64,000 nucleotides of DNA from Actinomadura spongiicola (GCF_003432485.1 NZ_QVNQ01000008.1:348006-412005), one strand, 5' to 3'; counted from the stretch's first letter, positions 34,735 through 44,267 are shown. Notes: a model not told the origin generated them from the letters alone. Translations and numbers: made by a program.

Positions 34735-35448
34735 ATGTCGACACAGAAGCCGTGGCTCGCCGCGATCAGCGAGCGCCGGCATGGCACGGGCCGGTCCAGC
34801 ACCGCGACCTGGATCGCGGAGGCGATCAGCGAGCAGATCGCCGACGGGCTGCTGCGCCCCGGAGACCGGCTGTCGGACCAGGAGATCGCGCCCGTCATGG
34901 AGGTGTCGCGCAACACCGTCCGCGAGGCGTTCCAGATCCTCCTCAAGGACAGGCTGCTGGAGCACAAGTTCAACCGCGGCATGTTCGTGAACAAGGTGCC
35001 CGTCGAGGCGCTACCGGATCTGTACCGCGTCCGCCGCCTCCTGGAATGCGCGGGGGTGCGCGCCGCGGCGTCCACCGGGGCCCCGCTCGATCAGGTGGAG
35101 GCCGCCGTGCTGGAGGGCGAGCGCGCCGCCGAGGAGGGTAAGTGGGACGGCGTCGGCACCGCCGACATCAAGTACCACAGGGCCCTCGCCGGGCTGTTGG
35201 GCAGTCCCCGGGTCGACGAGATGATCGGGCACCTGCTCGTCGAGATGCGCCTGGTCTTCCACGAGATGGACTCGCCGCGCGAGTTCCACGAGCCGTACCT
35301 CGCGCGCAACCGCCGTATCCACGACCTGATGGCGCAGGGTGACTTCACGGCGGCCGAGAAGGAACTCCGGTCGTACCTGGACGACGCGGAGTCACAGCTC
35401 ACGAAGAGGTACCGCGAGAAGGAGTCGACCACCGCCCGTCCGTCCTGA
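34735..35448 (+). CDS. GntR-family (FCD) transcriptional regulator
   Basis: 237 residues from ATG 34735 (GGAAAGGGCAGG upstream). N-terminal wHTH ~20-90 (SDQEIAPVMEVSRNTVREAF) and an all-helical FCD effector domain with metal-binding His residues (DIKYHRALAGLLGS, NRRIHDLMAQGD). Divergent from the YcsG-like transporter and ycsI, which it probably controls in response to a carboxylic acid. Confidence 0.9.
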   Translation: MSTQKPWLAAISERRHGTGRSSTATWIAEAISEQIADGLLRPGDRLSDQEIAPVMEVSRNTVREAFQILLKDRLLEHKFNRGMFVNKVPVEALPDLYRVRRLLECAGVRAAASTGAPLDQVEAAVLEGERAAEEGKWDGVGTADIKYHRALAGLLGSPRVDEMIGHLLVEMRLVFHEMDSPREFHEPYLARNRRIHDLMAQGDFTAAEKELRSYLDDAESQLTKRYREKESTTARPS

Positions 35449-35453
35449 CGACG

Positions 35454-35471
35454 CCACGGCGCGCGCCGTGG
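35454..35471. terminator. palindrome between convergent GntR genes
   Basis: Perfect 18-bp palindrome (CCACGGCGC and complement), which can fold as a 7-bp stem with a tetraloop. It starts 5 bp after the first GntR stop and could terminate transcripts from both sides. Confidence 0.45.
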
Positions 35472-35519
35472 AGGACGCGCGTCATGAAGCCGGGGCGGGC
35501 GTCATGACGGGTACTTGGC

Positions 35520-36158
35520 TCAGGACGCGGGCGCGTAGTTCATGACGTGGTCGTGCAGGAGTTGCGGCGCCTGCGGGTCGCGGCGGCGGAACGCCTCGAT
35601 CAGCTCCGCGTGCTCGGCCGACTTGGAGTAGATCTCCGTCTCGTGGAGGCGGAGGGACAGCGTCGTCCACAGCTCGATGCCGAGGCCCTCCCAGACCGAC
35701 ACCAGCAGCCGGTTTCCGGCCGCCTCGACGATCTCGCGGTGGAAGGCGATGCTGAGGCGCATCTGCTCGGGCAGGTCACCGTTCCGCGCGGCCTCGCCGA
35801 GCCGCCGGTTGTGCACCTCCAGCGCGTCCAGGCAGTCGGAGATCTGGGGCAGGGCGAGCTCCACGGCCGTCCGCTCCAGACCCGCGCGGACGGGGAAGAT
35901 CTCCGCGAGGTCCCGTTCGGTGAAGTCGCGGACCCGGGCGCCGCGGTTCGGCAGCGACTCGATCAGCCGCTGCGCCTCCAGCTGGCGGAGGGCCTCACGG
36001 ACGGGCCCCTGGCTGACGCCCAACTCGGCCGCGATGCGGCGTTCGACGACACGTTCCCCGGGCTGCCAGCGCCCGGAGCTGATGCCGTCCACGATGAACT
36101 CTCGGATCTGGTCGGCGAGTCCGGTACGGAGCAGCGGGGCGGCGGTCGGCGCGTTCAC
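35520..36158 (-). CDS. GntR-family (FCD) transcriptional regulator
   Basis: 212 residues. wHTH ~10-75 (ERRIAAELGVSQGPVREALRQ) followed by a helical FCD domain with FHREIVEAAGN and a C-terminal HDHVMNY. Divergent from the 2-oxoacid dehydrogenase operon starting at 36292. The 133-bp gap contains a perfect palindrome over the likely promoter. Best candidate regulator of that operon. Confidence 0.9.
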   Translation of the reverse strand: MNAPTAAPLLRTGLADQIREFIVDGISSGRWQPGERVVERRIAAELGVSQGPVREALRQLEAQRLIESLPNRGARVRDFTERDLAEIFPVRAGLERTAVELALPQISDCLDALEVHNRRLGEAARNGDLPEQMRLSIAFHREIVEAAGNRLLVSVWEGLGIELWTTLSLRLHETEIYSKSAEHAELIEAFRRRDPQAPQLLHDHVMNYAPAS

Positions 36159-36196
36159 GACATCCCATGTTAGACGCAGCGTCGGTAAGTGAACTC

Positions 36197-36226
36197 TTGA
36201 CGGATGGAATATGATCGATCATAGAT
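36197..36226 (+). promoter_or_regulatory. promoter with overlapping palindromic operator for the E1-E2 operon
   Basis: A -35-like TTGACG at 36197-36202 is followed 17-18 bp later by a -10-like CATAGA/ATAGAT (36220-36226). The perfect 14-bp palindrome TATGATCGATCATA (36210-36223) covers the spacer and -10. A GntR protein bound there would block the operon. Confidence 0.5.
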
Positions 36227-36291
36227 CAAAGATGATCGGTGAGCGTCGTGGCGATCCTACGGCGTCGCCCCCGGAAAGAGGAAGATCGCCG

Positions 36292-37419
36292 ATGGCTGAG
36301 ACGACGAAGGCCGCTCCGGCTCCCAGCAGGAGAACACGCGGCACCAGGACCCCCCGGGCGAAGGACGCCGCCACGCCGGACGCCCCCGAGCCGAACGCTC
36401 CCACCCCCGCCGCCGACGCCGAGACGCTCGTCGGCTACTACCGGCAGATGCTGCTGATCAGGCGGTTCGAGGAGCGGGCCGCCCGCGCCTACACCGAGGC
36501 CAAGATCGGCGGTTACTGCCATCTGAACCTCGGTGAGGAGGCCACGGTCGTCGGTCTGATGGCGGCGCTGCGGCCGTCCGACTACCTGTTCACCAACTAC
36601 CGCGAGCACGGGTACGCCCTCGCCAAGGGCATCGGCGCCGACCGGGTCATGGCCGAGCTGTACGGGCGGTCGACGGGCGTGTCGAAGGGCTGGGGCGGGT
36701 CGATGCACCTGTTCGACGCCGAGGCGCGGCTGCTCGGCGGGTACGGCATCGTCGGCGGGCAGGTCCCGCTCGCCACCGGCGCGGCGCTCGCCGTGTCGTA
36801 CAAGGGCGGCGACGAGGTCGTCATGTGCCACATGGGCGACGGGACGGCCGCGATCGGCGCGTTCCACGAGTCGCTGAACATCGCGGCCCTCTGGGACCTC
36901 CCGGTCGTCTTCGTCGTGATCAACAACGGGCTGGGCATGGGCACGACCGTGGAGAACTCCGCCGCCGAGCCCGAGCTGTACCGGCGTGGCGCCGCGTACC
37001 GGATGGAGAGCGCCCGGGTCGACGGCACAAACGTCGTCGCCGTCCGGGACGCCGCGCGGGTCGCGGTCGAGCGGGCCCGGTCGCAGAGCAAGCCGTACCT
37101 GCTGGAGACCACGAGCCCGCGGTTGAAGGGCCACTCGGTCGTCGACCCGGCCCGCTACCGGTCCAAGGAGGAGAAGGAGGCCCTCAAGGCCGCCGACCCG
37201 CTGGCCCGGATGGCGCTGGAGCTGGAGGAGGCCGGGATCCTCTCCCACGAGGACCGCGACGCGCTCGACGCGAAGGTCATGGCCGAGGTGGACGCCGCCG
37301 CCGCGTTCGCCGACGAGAGCCCCGCGCCCGACGTGTCCACGCTGTTCGACTACACCTACGCCACGCCCGTCCCGGGCGAGCTGCGCCGCCTGCCCGCCGA
37401 CGCCGTCTTCGGTTCCTGA
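36292..37419 (+). CDS. pdhA: 2-oxoacid (pyruvate-type) dehydrogenase E1 component, alpha subunit
   Basis: 375 residues from ATG 36292 (GGAAAGAGGAAG upstream). Decarboxylates a 2-oxoacid with thiamine diphosphate. Motif GDGTAAIGAFHESLN...NN (ThDP/Mg site) near residue 180, and the FTNYREHGYAL and YRSKEE phosphorylation-loop-like segments. The ~45-residue Ala/Pro/Arg-rich N-terminal tail is low complexity. Operon with E1 beta and E2, but no E3 in the window. Acetoin dehydrogenase E1 is a possible alternative. Confidence 0.9.
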   Translation: MAETTKAAPAPSRRTRGTRTPRAKDAATPDAPEPNAPTPAADAETLVGYYRQMLLIRRFEERAARAYTEAKIGGYCHLNLGEEATVVGLMAALRPSDYLFTNYREHGYALAKGIGADRVMAELYGRSTGVSKGWGGSMHLFDAEARLLGGYGIVGGQVPLATGAALAVSYKGGDEVVMCHMGDGTAAIGAFHESLNIAALWDLPVVFVVINNGLGMGTTVENSAAEPELYRRGAAYRMESARVDGTNVVAVRDAARVAVERARSQSKPYLLETTSPRLKGHSVVDPARYRSKEEKEALKAADPLARMALELEEAGILSHEDRDALDAKVMAEVDAAAAFADESPAPDVSTLFDYTYATPVPGELRRLPADAVFGS

Positions 37420-37429
37420 GGAGCATCCC

Positions 37430-38440
37430 ATGGCACCCATGACCTACCGCCAGGCCCTCCGGGACACCCTCCGCGCCGAGATGCTCCGGGACGAGAACGT
37501 GTTCCTGCTGGGCGAGGAGATCGGGCTCTTCGAGGGCTCCTACAAGATCACCGAGGGGTTGTTGAAGGAGTTCGGGCCGCGCCGCGTCCGCGACACCCCG
37601 ATCGCCGAGGAGGGCTTCGTCGGCGCCGCGATCGGCGCCGCCATGCTCGGGCTGCGTCCCGTCGTGGAGATCATGACGATCAACTTCTCGCTGCTGGCGC
37701 TGGACCAGATCGTCAACCACGCCGCGAAGATCTACGGGATGTTCGGCGGGCAGGCCAGCGTCCCGATGGTGATCCGCACTCCGGGCGGCGGCGGGCAGCA
37801 GCTCGGCGCCACCCACTCCCAGAACGTCGAGCTGTTCTACTCCTTCGTTCCCGGGCTGAAGGTCGTCGCGCCTAGCACGCCCGCCGAGGCGTCCGCGATG
37901 CTGAAGGCCGCGATCCGCGACGACGACCCGGTCCTGTTCCTGGAGAACCTCGCGCTCTACAACACCAAGGGCGAGCTGCCGGCCGCGGTCGAGGACGTCG
38001 AGCCCGCTGAGATCGGCCGCGCGGCGGTCACCCGTCCCGGCACCGACATCACGATCATCGGCTACTCGCGGATGGCGCGGGTCGCCGCCGAGGTCGCCGA
38101 GACCCTCGCCGCCGAGGGCGTGTCCGCCGAGGTCGTCGACCTGCGCAGCCTGCGCCCGCTCGACCGGGCGACGATCGTCGAGTCCGTTCGCAGGACGGGC
38201 TGCGCCGTGGTCGCCGAGGACGACTGGCTCACCTACGGGATCGGCGCCGAGATCGCCGCGACGATCCAGGAGGGGGCCTTCGACTGGCTGGACGCGCCGG
38301 TCCGGCGCGTCGCGATGGCGGAGGTGCCGCTGCCCTACGCCAAGTCCCTGGAGACGGCGGCGCTGCCGTCCGCCGACTCGCTGCTCACCGCCGTCCGCGA
38401 CACGCTCCGCGCGACCGGCCGTGTCCTGGAGAAGATCTGA
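37430..38440 (+). CDS. pdhB: 2-oxoacid dehydrogenase E1 component, beta subunit
   Basis: 336 residues, TGAGGAG just upstream. Motifs GEEIGLFEGSYKITEGL, RDTPIAEEGFVGAAIGAAM (ThDP-activating Glu) and the C-terminal transketolase domain with VDLRSLRPLD and VRRVAMAEVPLPYAKSLE. Forms the heterotetramer with E1 alpha. The stop overlaps the E2 start (TGATG). Confidence 0.93.
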   Translation: MAPMTYRQALRDTLRAEMLRDENVFLLGEEIGLFEGSYKITEGLLKEFGPRRVRDTPIAEEGFVGAAIGAAMLGLRPVVEIMTINFSLLALDQIVNHAAKIYGMFGGQASVPMVIRTPGGGGQQLGATHSQNVELFYSFVPGLKVVAPSTPAEASAMLKAAIRDDDPVLFLENLALYNTKGELPAAVEDVEPAEIGRAAVTRPGTDITIIGYSRMARVAAEVAETLAAEGVSAEVVDLRSLRPLDRATIVESVRRTGCAVVAEDDWLTYGIGAEIAATIQEGAFDWLDAPVRRVAMAEVPLPYAKSLETAALPSADSLLTAVRDTLRATGRVLEKI

Positions 38441-39738
38441 TGACCGAGATCCTCATGCCGCGCCTCTCCGACACGATGGAGGAGGGCGTCATCAGCTCCT
38501 GGCAGAAGCAGCCGGGTGACGAGGTCGCGGTCGGCGACGTGATCGTCGACATCGAGACCGACAAGGCCGTCATGGAGTACGAGGCCTACGAGGCGGGCGT
38601 GCTGGAGAAGATCCTGGTCGCGGAGGGCGAGACGGCCACGATCGGCGCGCCGATCGCGGTGCTCGCCCCGGCGGGCGGCGCGCGACCCGCGGCCGACTCC
38701 GCGGAACCGGCGCCCGCCCCGGCGCCGGAGGTGAAACCGGCACCCGAAGCGGCACCGGCAACGGCAGCGGAGCCGGTCGCCGAGACCGCGGCTCCTCCGG
38801 CCTCCGCCCCGGCACCGCGGCCGTCGGGCGGGGCGTCGCGTCCGCCGTCGTCGCCGCTGGCGCGGCGGCTGGCCCGCGACCACGGCATCGATCTCGGAAC
38901 GCTGAACGGCTCGGGCCCGGGTGGACGCATCGTCCGCGCCGACATCGAGTCCGCGATCCGCGACGGTGCCACCGCCCCCTCTTCGAGCACAGCCCCGAGC
39001 CCGGCCCCGGGCCAGGCTCCGGCGGCGGCACCCGCCGCGGCGCGGGCCGAGGATCCGGACGTCGAGGCCGTCCCGCTGAACCGCTTCCGGAAGGTGGCGG
39101 CGCGGCGGCTGACCGAGAGCAAGCGGGAGGCGCCGCACTTCTACCTCAACCGCGAGGTGGACGCCGAGCCGCTGCTGGCGTTCCGCGCCACGCTGAACGA
39201 GGCGCTCGCCCCGGCCAAGGTCAGCGTGAACGACCTGGTCGTGAAGGCGGTCGCGACGGCGCTGCGGGAGCACCCGGCCGTGAACGTCTCCTACACCGAG
39301 GAGAACCTGCTCTTCCACAAGCGGGTCCACGTCGGCATCGCGGTGGCGGTCGAGGACGGCCTGCTCGTCCCCGTCATCAAGGACGCGGACCGCAAGAGCG
39401 TGTCCCAGATCGGTCAGGAGACCCGCGAGCTGGCGGGCAAGGCGCGGGACGGCAAGCTCACCCTGGCGGAGATGAGCGGCGGGACGTTCAGCGTCAGCAA
39501 CCTCGGCATGTTCGGCGTCGACTCGTTCTCCGCGGTGATCAACCCGCCGGAGGCGGCGATCCTGGCCGTGGGCGCGGTCCGGGACGAACCGGTCGTCCGG
39601 GACGGGCAGGTCGTGCCGGGCAAGCGCATGACGGTGACGCTGTCGGTCGACCACCGCGCTACCGACGGCGCGACCGGCGCCCGGTTCCTGGACCGTCTCG
39701 CCACGCTGCTCCAGAACCCGCTGCTCATCGTCGCCTAG
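38440..39738 (+). CDS. pdhC: dihydrolipoamide acyltransferase (E2)
   Basis: 432 residues. One lipoyl domain (1-78; lipoylated Lys in ETDKAVMEYEA), an Ala/Pro linker, a peripheral-subunit-binding domain (~128-165, SPLARRLARDHGIDLGTL), a second linker and the catalytic domain (~205-432) with the active-site His in DHRATDGATGARF. Transfers the acyl group to CoA. E3 must come from elsewhere. A hairpin terminator follows. Confidence 0.93.
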   Translation: MTEILMPRLSDTMEEGVISSWQKQPGDEVAVGDVIVDIETDKAVMEYEAYEAGVLEKILVAEGETATIGAPIAVLAPAGGARPAADSAEPAPAPAPEVKPAPEAAPATAAEPVAETAAPPASAPAPRPSGGASRPPSSPLARRLARDHGIDLGTLNGSGPGGRIVRADIESAIRDGATAPSSSTAPSPAPGQAPAAAPAAARAEDPDVEAVPLNRFRKVAARRLTESKREAPHFYLNREVDAEPLLAFRATLNEALAPAKVSVNDLVVKAVATALREHPAVNVSYTEENLLFHKRVHVGIAVAVEDGLLVPVIKDADRKSVSQIGQETRELAGKARDGKLTLAEMSGGTFSVSNLGMFGVDSFSAVINPPEAAILAVGAVRDEPVVRDGQVVPGKRMTVTLSVDHRATDGATGARFLDRLATLLQNPLLIVA

Positions 39739-39763
39739 AGCACGACCTCGAACGCGACGTCCG

Positions 39764-39792
39764 GAACGCCCGGCGGATTCCACCGGGCGTTC
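39764..39792. terminator. hairpin terminator after the E1-E2 operon
   Basis: 10-bp perfect stem GAACGCCCGG / CCGGGCGTTC with a 9-nt loop, 25 bp after the E2 stop. The remaining ~190 bp to the DUF4331 gene hold an 8-bp direct repeat (ATGTGGCC, near 39820-39837) and no gene I can support. Confidence 0.75.
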
Positions 39793-39983
39793 TGCTGTGC
39801 CCAGGGACTTCTCGATCGATGTGGCCGTATGTGGCCAGCGACCCATCGGTTTGGGGGCGGGCTTCGAAGTAGCTGCGGGCATGGCGAAGAAACCGGTCGA
39901 TCCGGCGTCGCGGCAGACCTAGCCCAGCGTCACGAGAGTGGCGCCGCCGCGGCGGCACTCCGGCGACCGGCAGGGGATGCACG

Positions 39984-41546
39984 ATGCCGAGACTTCATCG
40001 GTCCAGGGCGCGGATCGCCGCGTTGGTCGCCGCCGGGGGGCTGCTGAGCGTGAGCGGCCTCGCCGGGCTGGCGCCCGGTCAGGGAACCGCGTCAAGTCAC
40101 CGGGAGGCCCCGCTCATCTCGGGGCAACCGCAGTACGACAACACCGACGTGTACGCGTTCGTCAGTCCGGACAAGCCGGACACGACAACGCTGATCGCGA
40201 ACTTCCTCCCGTTCTCGGAACCGGCGGGCGGGCCCAACTTCTACAAGTTCGCGCGGGACGCCCAGTACGACATCAACGTCGACAACGACGGCGACTCGCT
40301 GGCCGACCTCACGTACCGGTACCAGTTCCAGGACCGCGTCAAGAACCAGAACACCTTCCTCTACAACACCGGGCCGGTGACGAGCCTGGACGACCCGGAC
40401 CTCAACGTCACGCAGACGTACGACCTGACGCTGATCCGGCGCACGGAGGGCCGGGTGCACAGCACCACCAAGCTCGCCGACAACGCGCCGGTGGCCCCGT
40501 CCAACGTGGGGCAGGCGTCCATGCCGAACTACCGGACGCTGCGGAACCAGGCGATCAAGCCGCTGGACGACGGGATGACGACGTTCGCCGGGCAGGCCGA
40601 CGACTCGTTCTTCCTGGACCTCCAGGTGTTCAACCTGATCTACGGGGGCAACCTCAAGGAGGTCGGCGACGACACCCTGAGCGGTTACAACGTCAACACC
40701 GTCGCCCTGCAGATCCCGACGCGGCACCTGGTGGCGGGCAAGGACCCGGTCATCGGCGTGTACTCGACCGTGCAGCGGCAGAACGCCTCGGGCGACTACA
40801 CGCAGGTGTCGCGGCTCGGGAACCCGCTGGTGAACGAGCTCGTCAACCCGATGGGGAAGAAGGACCTGTTCAACGCCTCCGACCCGTGGCACGACGCGCA
40901 GTTCGCCAAGTTCGTCACCGATCCCGAGCTGCCGAAGGTGATCCAACAGATCTACAAGATCCCGGCGCCGCCCACTCCGCGGAACGACCTCGTCCAGGTG
41001 TTCCTGACCGGCGTTCCGGGGCTGAACCAGCCGACGCGGGTGCGTCCCGCCGAGCTGCTCCGGCTGAACACGTCGATCAAGCCGTCCGCGAAGCCGGACC
41101 GGCTCGGTGTGCTCGGCGGTGACAACCAGGGCTTCCCGAACGGGCGGCGGCTCACCGACGACGTCGTCGACATCGAACTCCAGGTGGTCGAGGGCGAGTT
41201 GCTCGGCACGAAGAACGACCTGGGTGACGCCGTCAACGCCAACGACCTCAAGTTCGAGAACGCGTTCCCGTACGTGGCGCAGCCGCGTTCCGGGACGGAG
41301 GCGCGCGGGTCGTCGAAGCCCAAGGCGAAGGCGTCCGGTGCGGCGAACGACGACAACGGCACCACGCTGAACCTGCTCAACGCGGGCGCGGCCGAGAGCA
41401 CGTCCGGGTCCGGCGACGACGGCGGACCCGGGCTCCTCGGCGCGCTGCCCGCCGCCGGGCTGGCCGGTGGGGCGACGTTCCTGATGACCGGTGGTCTGCT
41501 CTGGTGGCGCAACAGGCGCCCCGCGGCGGGACGGCACGAGGCCTGA
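39984..41546 (+). CDS. DUF4331 secreted, membrane-anchored protein
   Basis: 520 residues. Signal peptide (1-~37), then the DUF4331 domain starting SSHREAPLISGQPQYDNTDV with YAFVSPDKPDTTTLIANF and the VDNDGDSLADLTYR segment. After an Ala/Ser-rich spacer comes an LPAAG motif, a hydrophobic helix and an Arg-rich tail, a sortase-like or simple C-terminal anchor. Function of DUF4331 is not established. First of a coupled operon with TPR, NicO, sigma and anti-sigma genes. Confidence 0.9.
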   Translation: MPRLHRSRARIAALVAAGGLLSVSGLAGLAPGQGTASSHREAPLISGQPQYDNTDVYAFVSPDKPDTTTLIANFLPFSEPAGGPNFYKFARDAQYDINVDNDGDSLADLTYRYQFQDRVKNQNTFLYNTGPVTSLDDPDLNVTQTYDLTLIRRTEGRVHSTTKLADNAPVAPSNVGQASMPNYRTLRNQAIKPLDDGMTTFAGQADDSFFLDLQVFNLIYGGNLKEVGDDTLSGYNVNTVALQIPTRHLVAGKDPVIGVYSTVQRQNASGDYTQVSRLGNPLVNELVNPMGKKDLFNASDPWHDAQFAKFVTDPELPKVIQQIYKIPAPPTPRNDLVQVFLTGVPGLNQPTRVRPAELLRLNTSIKPSAKPDRLGVLGGDNQGFPNGRRLTDDVVDIELQVVEGELLGTKNDLGDAVNANDLKFENAFPYVAQPRSGTEARGSSKPKAKASGAANDDNGTTLNLLNAGAAESTSGSGDDGGPGLLGALPAAGLAGGATFLMTGGLLWWRNRRPAAGRHEA

Positions 41547-42787
41547 TGCGCCGTCCCCCTCTACCCCGTCCCTTGGTCGCCGGGGCCTCGGTCGCCGGGC
41601 TGGTCGTGGTGTTGACGTTCGGAGCGGCGGTGGCTCCCAGCCGCCCCTCCGGATCGTCCACCACGGCCGGGCCCGGGTCGACCGGGGCCCCGGCCTCGGG
41701 CATCGCGGGTCTACAACGACATCTCCACGAGCAGCCGAGCGACGCCGCGTCCTGGGCGTCGCTCGGTGTCGCCTACTTGGAGGAGGCCCGGGAGACCGGG
41801 AACACCGCCTGGTACCCCAAGGCCGACGACGTGCTGCGCCGCTCGCTGAAGGAGAAGCCGGGCAATGACGGCGCGCTCGCCGGGCTGGGCGCGCTCGCCG
41901 CCGCCCGGCACGACTTCCACGGGGCGCTGCGGTACGCCGACCAGGCGCTCCGGGCCAACCCGTACGGGCAGCGCGCCGCCGCGGTCCGCGTGGACGCGCT
42001 GGTCGAGCTGGGCCGCTACGACGCGGCGCTCGCGGCGGCGCGGACCGCGGACGCCCGCCGGCCCGGCATCCCGATCTTCACGCGGCTCGCGTACGTGCGG
42101 GAGCTGCGCGGAGAGGTCGGGGAGGCGCGCCGGGTCCTCGGCCTCGCCCGCGCGTCCGCGACCGAGCGCGGCGACCTCGCCTACATCGCGACCCAGCTCG
42201 GCGAACTGGCCTGGAACGACGGTGACCTCGACCGCGCGGGGCGGGAGTACGCCGAGGCGCTGCGCGTCTCACCCGGCCACCTGTCCGCTCTGGACGGACG
42301 GGCCCGCGTCCAGGCCGCACGCGGCGACGTCAAGGGCGCGCTCGCCGGGCGGGCGGAACTCGTCCGGCGGTCGCCGCTGCCCGAGTACCTCAGCGAGTAC
42401 GGGGCGCTGCTGGAAAAGGCGGGACGCCCCGACGAGGCGCGACGGCAGTACGCGGTCGCCTCCGCCTGGACGCGGATCGCCCGGGCCAACGGCGTCGACG
42501 CCGACCTGGAGACGGCGCTGTTCGAAGCCGACCACGGCGATCCCAAGGAGGCGCTGCGCGCGGCGCGGGCGGAGTACGACCGGCGCTGCCCGGACCCGAA
42601 GGTCCGCCAGTGCGGCGTCCACGCCGCCGACGCGCTGGCCTGGGCCCTGCACATGAACGGCCGGCACGAGGAGGCGCTCCGCTACGCCCGCCAGGCCACG
42701 GCGACCGGCTACCGCCACCCGCGGTTCCGCGCCCACCTGCGCGCCATCGAGAGGTCGCTCGGCGCCGCACCCGAGGACACCCCATGA
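41546..42787 (+). CDS. TPR-repeat exported protein
   Basis: 413 residues, ATG overlapping the DUF4331 stop (TGATG). An N-terminal signal/anchor (residues ~10-35) is followed by at least six tetratricopeptide repeats (for example AWASLGVAYLEEARE, ALRYADQALRANPYG, AYLEKAG-like units). Probably a scaffold on the outer face of the membrane for the DUF4331 protein or transporter encoded on either side. The stop overlaps the next start (ATGA). Confidence 0.85.
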   Translation: MRRPPLPRPLVAGASVAGLVVVLTFGAAVAPSRPSGSSTTAGPGSTGAPASGIAGLQRHLHEQPSDAASWASLGVAYLEEARETGNTAWYPKADDVLRRSLKEKPGNDGALAGLGALAAARHDFHGALRYADQALRANPYGQRAAAVRVDALVELGRYDAALAAARTADARRPGIPIFTRLAYVRELRGEVGEARRVLGLARASATERGDLAYIATQLGELAWNDGDLDRAGREYAEALRVSPGHLSALDGRARVQAARGDVKGALAGRAELVRRSPLPEYLSEYGALLEKAGRPDEARRQYAVASAWTRIARANGVDADLETALFEADHGDPKEALRAARAEYDRRCPDPKVRQCGVHAADALAWALHMNGRHEEALRYARQATATGYRHPRFRAHLRAIERSLGAAPEDTP

Positions 42788-44202
42788 TCGTCTCCCTGCT
42801 CGCGGCCGGGTTGATCGCCGCGCATCCGCTGGGCAACTTCACCGTGAACCACTACGACGGGCTCGTCGCCGCGCCGCACGAGCTGCGGATCGACCATGTC
42901 GAGGACCTCGCGGAGATCCCCGCGGCCCAGGCCCTCCCTGACGTGGACACCGACCGCGACGGGCGCCCGTCCGCCGCGGAACTGGCCACGTGGGCGGGCG
43001 GGATCTGCGGGCGCGCGGCCGCGTCCGTACAGGTCACGGTCGACGGACGGCCCGTGACCGCGACGGTCGTGGCGGCGTCCGCCACGGCGCCACCCGGCCA
43101 GGCGGGACTGCCGACGCTGCGGGCCGAATGCCGGATCACCGCGCCCGCCGGGCCGGGGACGATCGCGTTCCGGAACGGCGGCGGCACGGACGGGCGGATC
43201 GGCTGGCGGGAGATCACGGCGCGGGGCGACCGGATGACGCTGTCGTCGTCCGATGTGCCCGGGTCGTCCCGCAGCGGGCGTCTCACCTCCTATCCGGAGG
43301 ACATGCTCGCCTCGCCGCTCGACCAGCGGTCGGCGACCTTCACGGTGCGGGCGGGCGGCCCGCCGCTCGCGGCCGGACCCGTGGCGGGCGGCGGCGCGGA
43401 ACGGCTGCTGCCCCGGGGCACGGACGGGCTCACGCAGCGGTTCACCTCGCTGGTCGCGCGCCGCGATCTCACCCCGGGCTTCGCCGTCCTGGCCTTCCTG
43501 ATCGCGATGGCGCTCGGCGCGTTGCACGCGCTCGCCCCCGGCCACGGCAAGACGATCATGGCGGCGCACGCGGTGAGCGACGGCCGGAGACGGACCCGGG
43601 ACGTCGTCACACTCGGCCTGACGGTCACGTTCACGCACACCATCGGGGTTCTCGTCCTGGGGACGCTGGTGACCACGGGCACGCTACTGGCCCCGGACGT
43701 CCTGTTCCCGTGGCTCGGCGCGGCGGGCGGGATGCTGGTCACGGCGGCGGGCGCGCTGCTGCTGAGACGCGCCCTGCGAAACCGCCACCACATCCACGGC
43801 CACGGACACGGGCATGGCCACGGACACGGGCATGGCCACGGACACGGGCATGGCCATGGGCACGGGCACGGCCACGGGGATCAGCGGCCGCGCCGGGGCG
43901 GGCTCATCCTGATGGGCCTGGCGGGCGGCATGGTGCCGAGCCCGTCCGCGGTGGTGGTCTTGGTCGGGGGCACGGCGATCGGCCGGGCCTGGTTCGGCAT
44001 CGTCCTCGTCCTCGCGTACGGGCTCGGCCTGGCCGCCGCGCTCGTGACGGTCGGCGTCCTGGTCGCGGGCTCCGGGCGCGTCCTGGCGCGGCGCGCCCTG
44101 GCCGGGCGGAGGCGGATCCCGTCCGGGGTGATGCCCATCGGAACGTCCGCCACGGTCGTCGCGCTCGGGGTCGGGCTGACGTTGCGCAGCCTCGTCCTGT
44201 GA
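42784..44202 (+). CDS. NicO/RcnA-type metal transporter with extracytoplasmic N-domain
   Basis: 472 residues. An N-terminal exported domain (HPLGNFTVNHYDGLVAAPHE, ~15-230) precedes six TM helices with the NicO motifs ALGALHALAPGHGKTIMAA and LTVTFTHTIGVLVLG. A loop of ~14 His-Gly dipeptides (~residues 338-365), encoded by 18-bp DNA repeats, lies between helices 3 and 4 and would bind Ni/Co. Family members export or import nickel/cobalt. Co-transcription with DUF4331 and an ECF sigma factor suggests stress-inducible metal handling. Confidence 0.87.
   Translation: MIVSLLAAGLIAAHPLGNFTVNHYDGLVAAPHELRIDHVEDLAEIPAAQALPDVDTDRDGRPSAAELATWAGGICGRAAASVQVTVDGRPVTATVVAASATAPPGQAGLPTLRAECRITAPAGPGTIAFRNGGGTDGRIGWREITARGDRMTLSSSDVPGSSRSGRLTSYPEDMLASPLDQRSATFTVRAGGPPLAAGPVAGGGAERLLPRGTDGLTQRFTSLVARRDLTPGFAVLAFLIAMALGALHALAPGHGKTIMAAHAVSDGRRRTRDVVTLGLTVTFTHTIGVLVLGTLVTTGTLLAPDVLFPWLGAAGGMLVTAAGALLLRRALRNRHHIHGHGHGHGHGHGHGHGHGHGHGHGHGHGDQRPRRGGLILMGLAGGMVPSPSAVVVLVGGTAIGRAWFGIVLVLAYGLGLAAALVTVGVLVAGSGRVLARRALAGRRRIPSGVMPIGTSATVVALGVGLTLRSLVL
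43801..43872 (+). repeat. 18-bp tandem repeats encoding His-Gly loop
   Basis: Three identical copies of CACGGACACGGGCATGGC (43801-43854) and a fourth variant (43855-43872), all coding (His-Gly)n in the NicO protein. Copy number may vary between strains. Confidence 0.85.
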
Positions 44203-44267
44203 ACACCGATCCGAGGAGGAACCCTTTGCGCAGTACCCGATGGACGGTTCACGGAGGGGAGTGCGGC

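Noticed and set aside
32329..35448. 5-oxoprolinase (pxpABC) locus
   Set aside because: The ycsI/ycsG-like genes match that context, but no pxpA, pxpB or pxpC gene is present.
39793..39983. Possible transposase relic before the DUF4331 gene
   Set aside because: Short frames on both strands show no family motif; only an 8-bp direct repeat is convincing.
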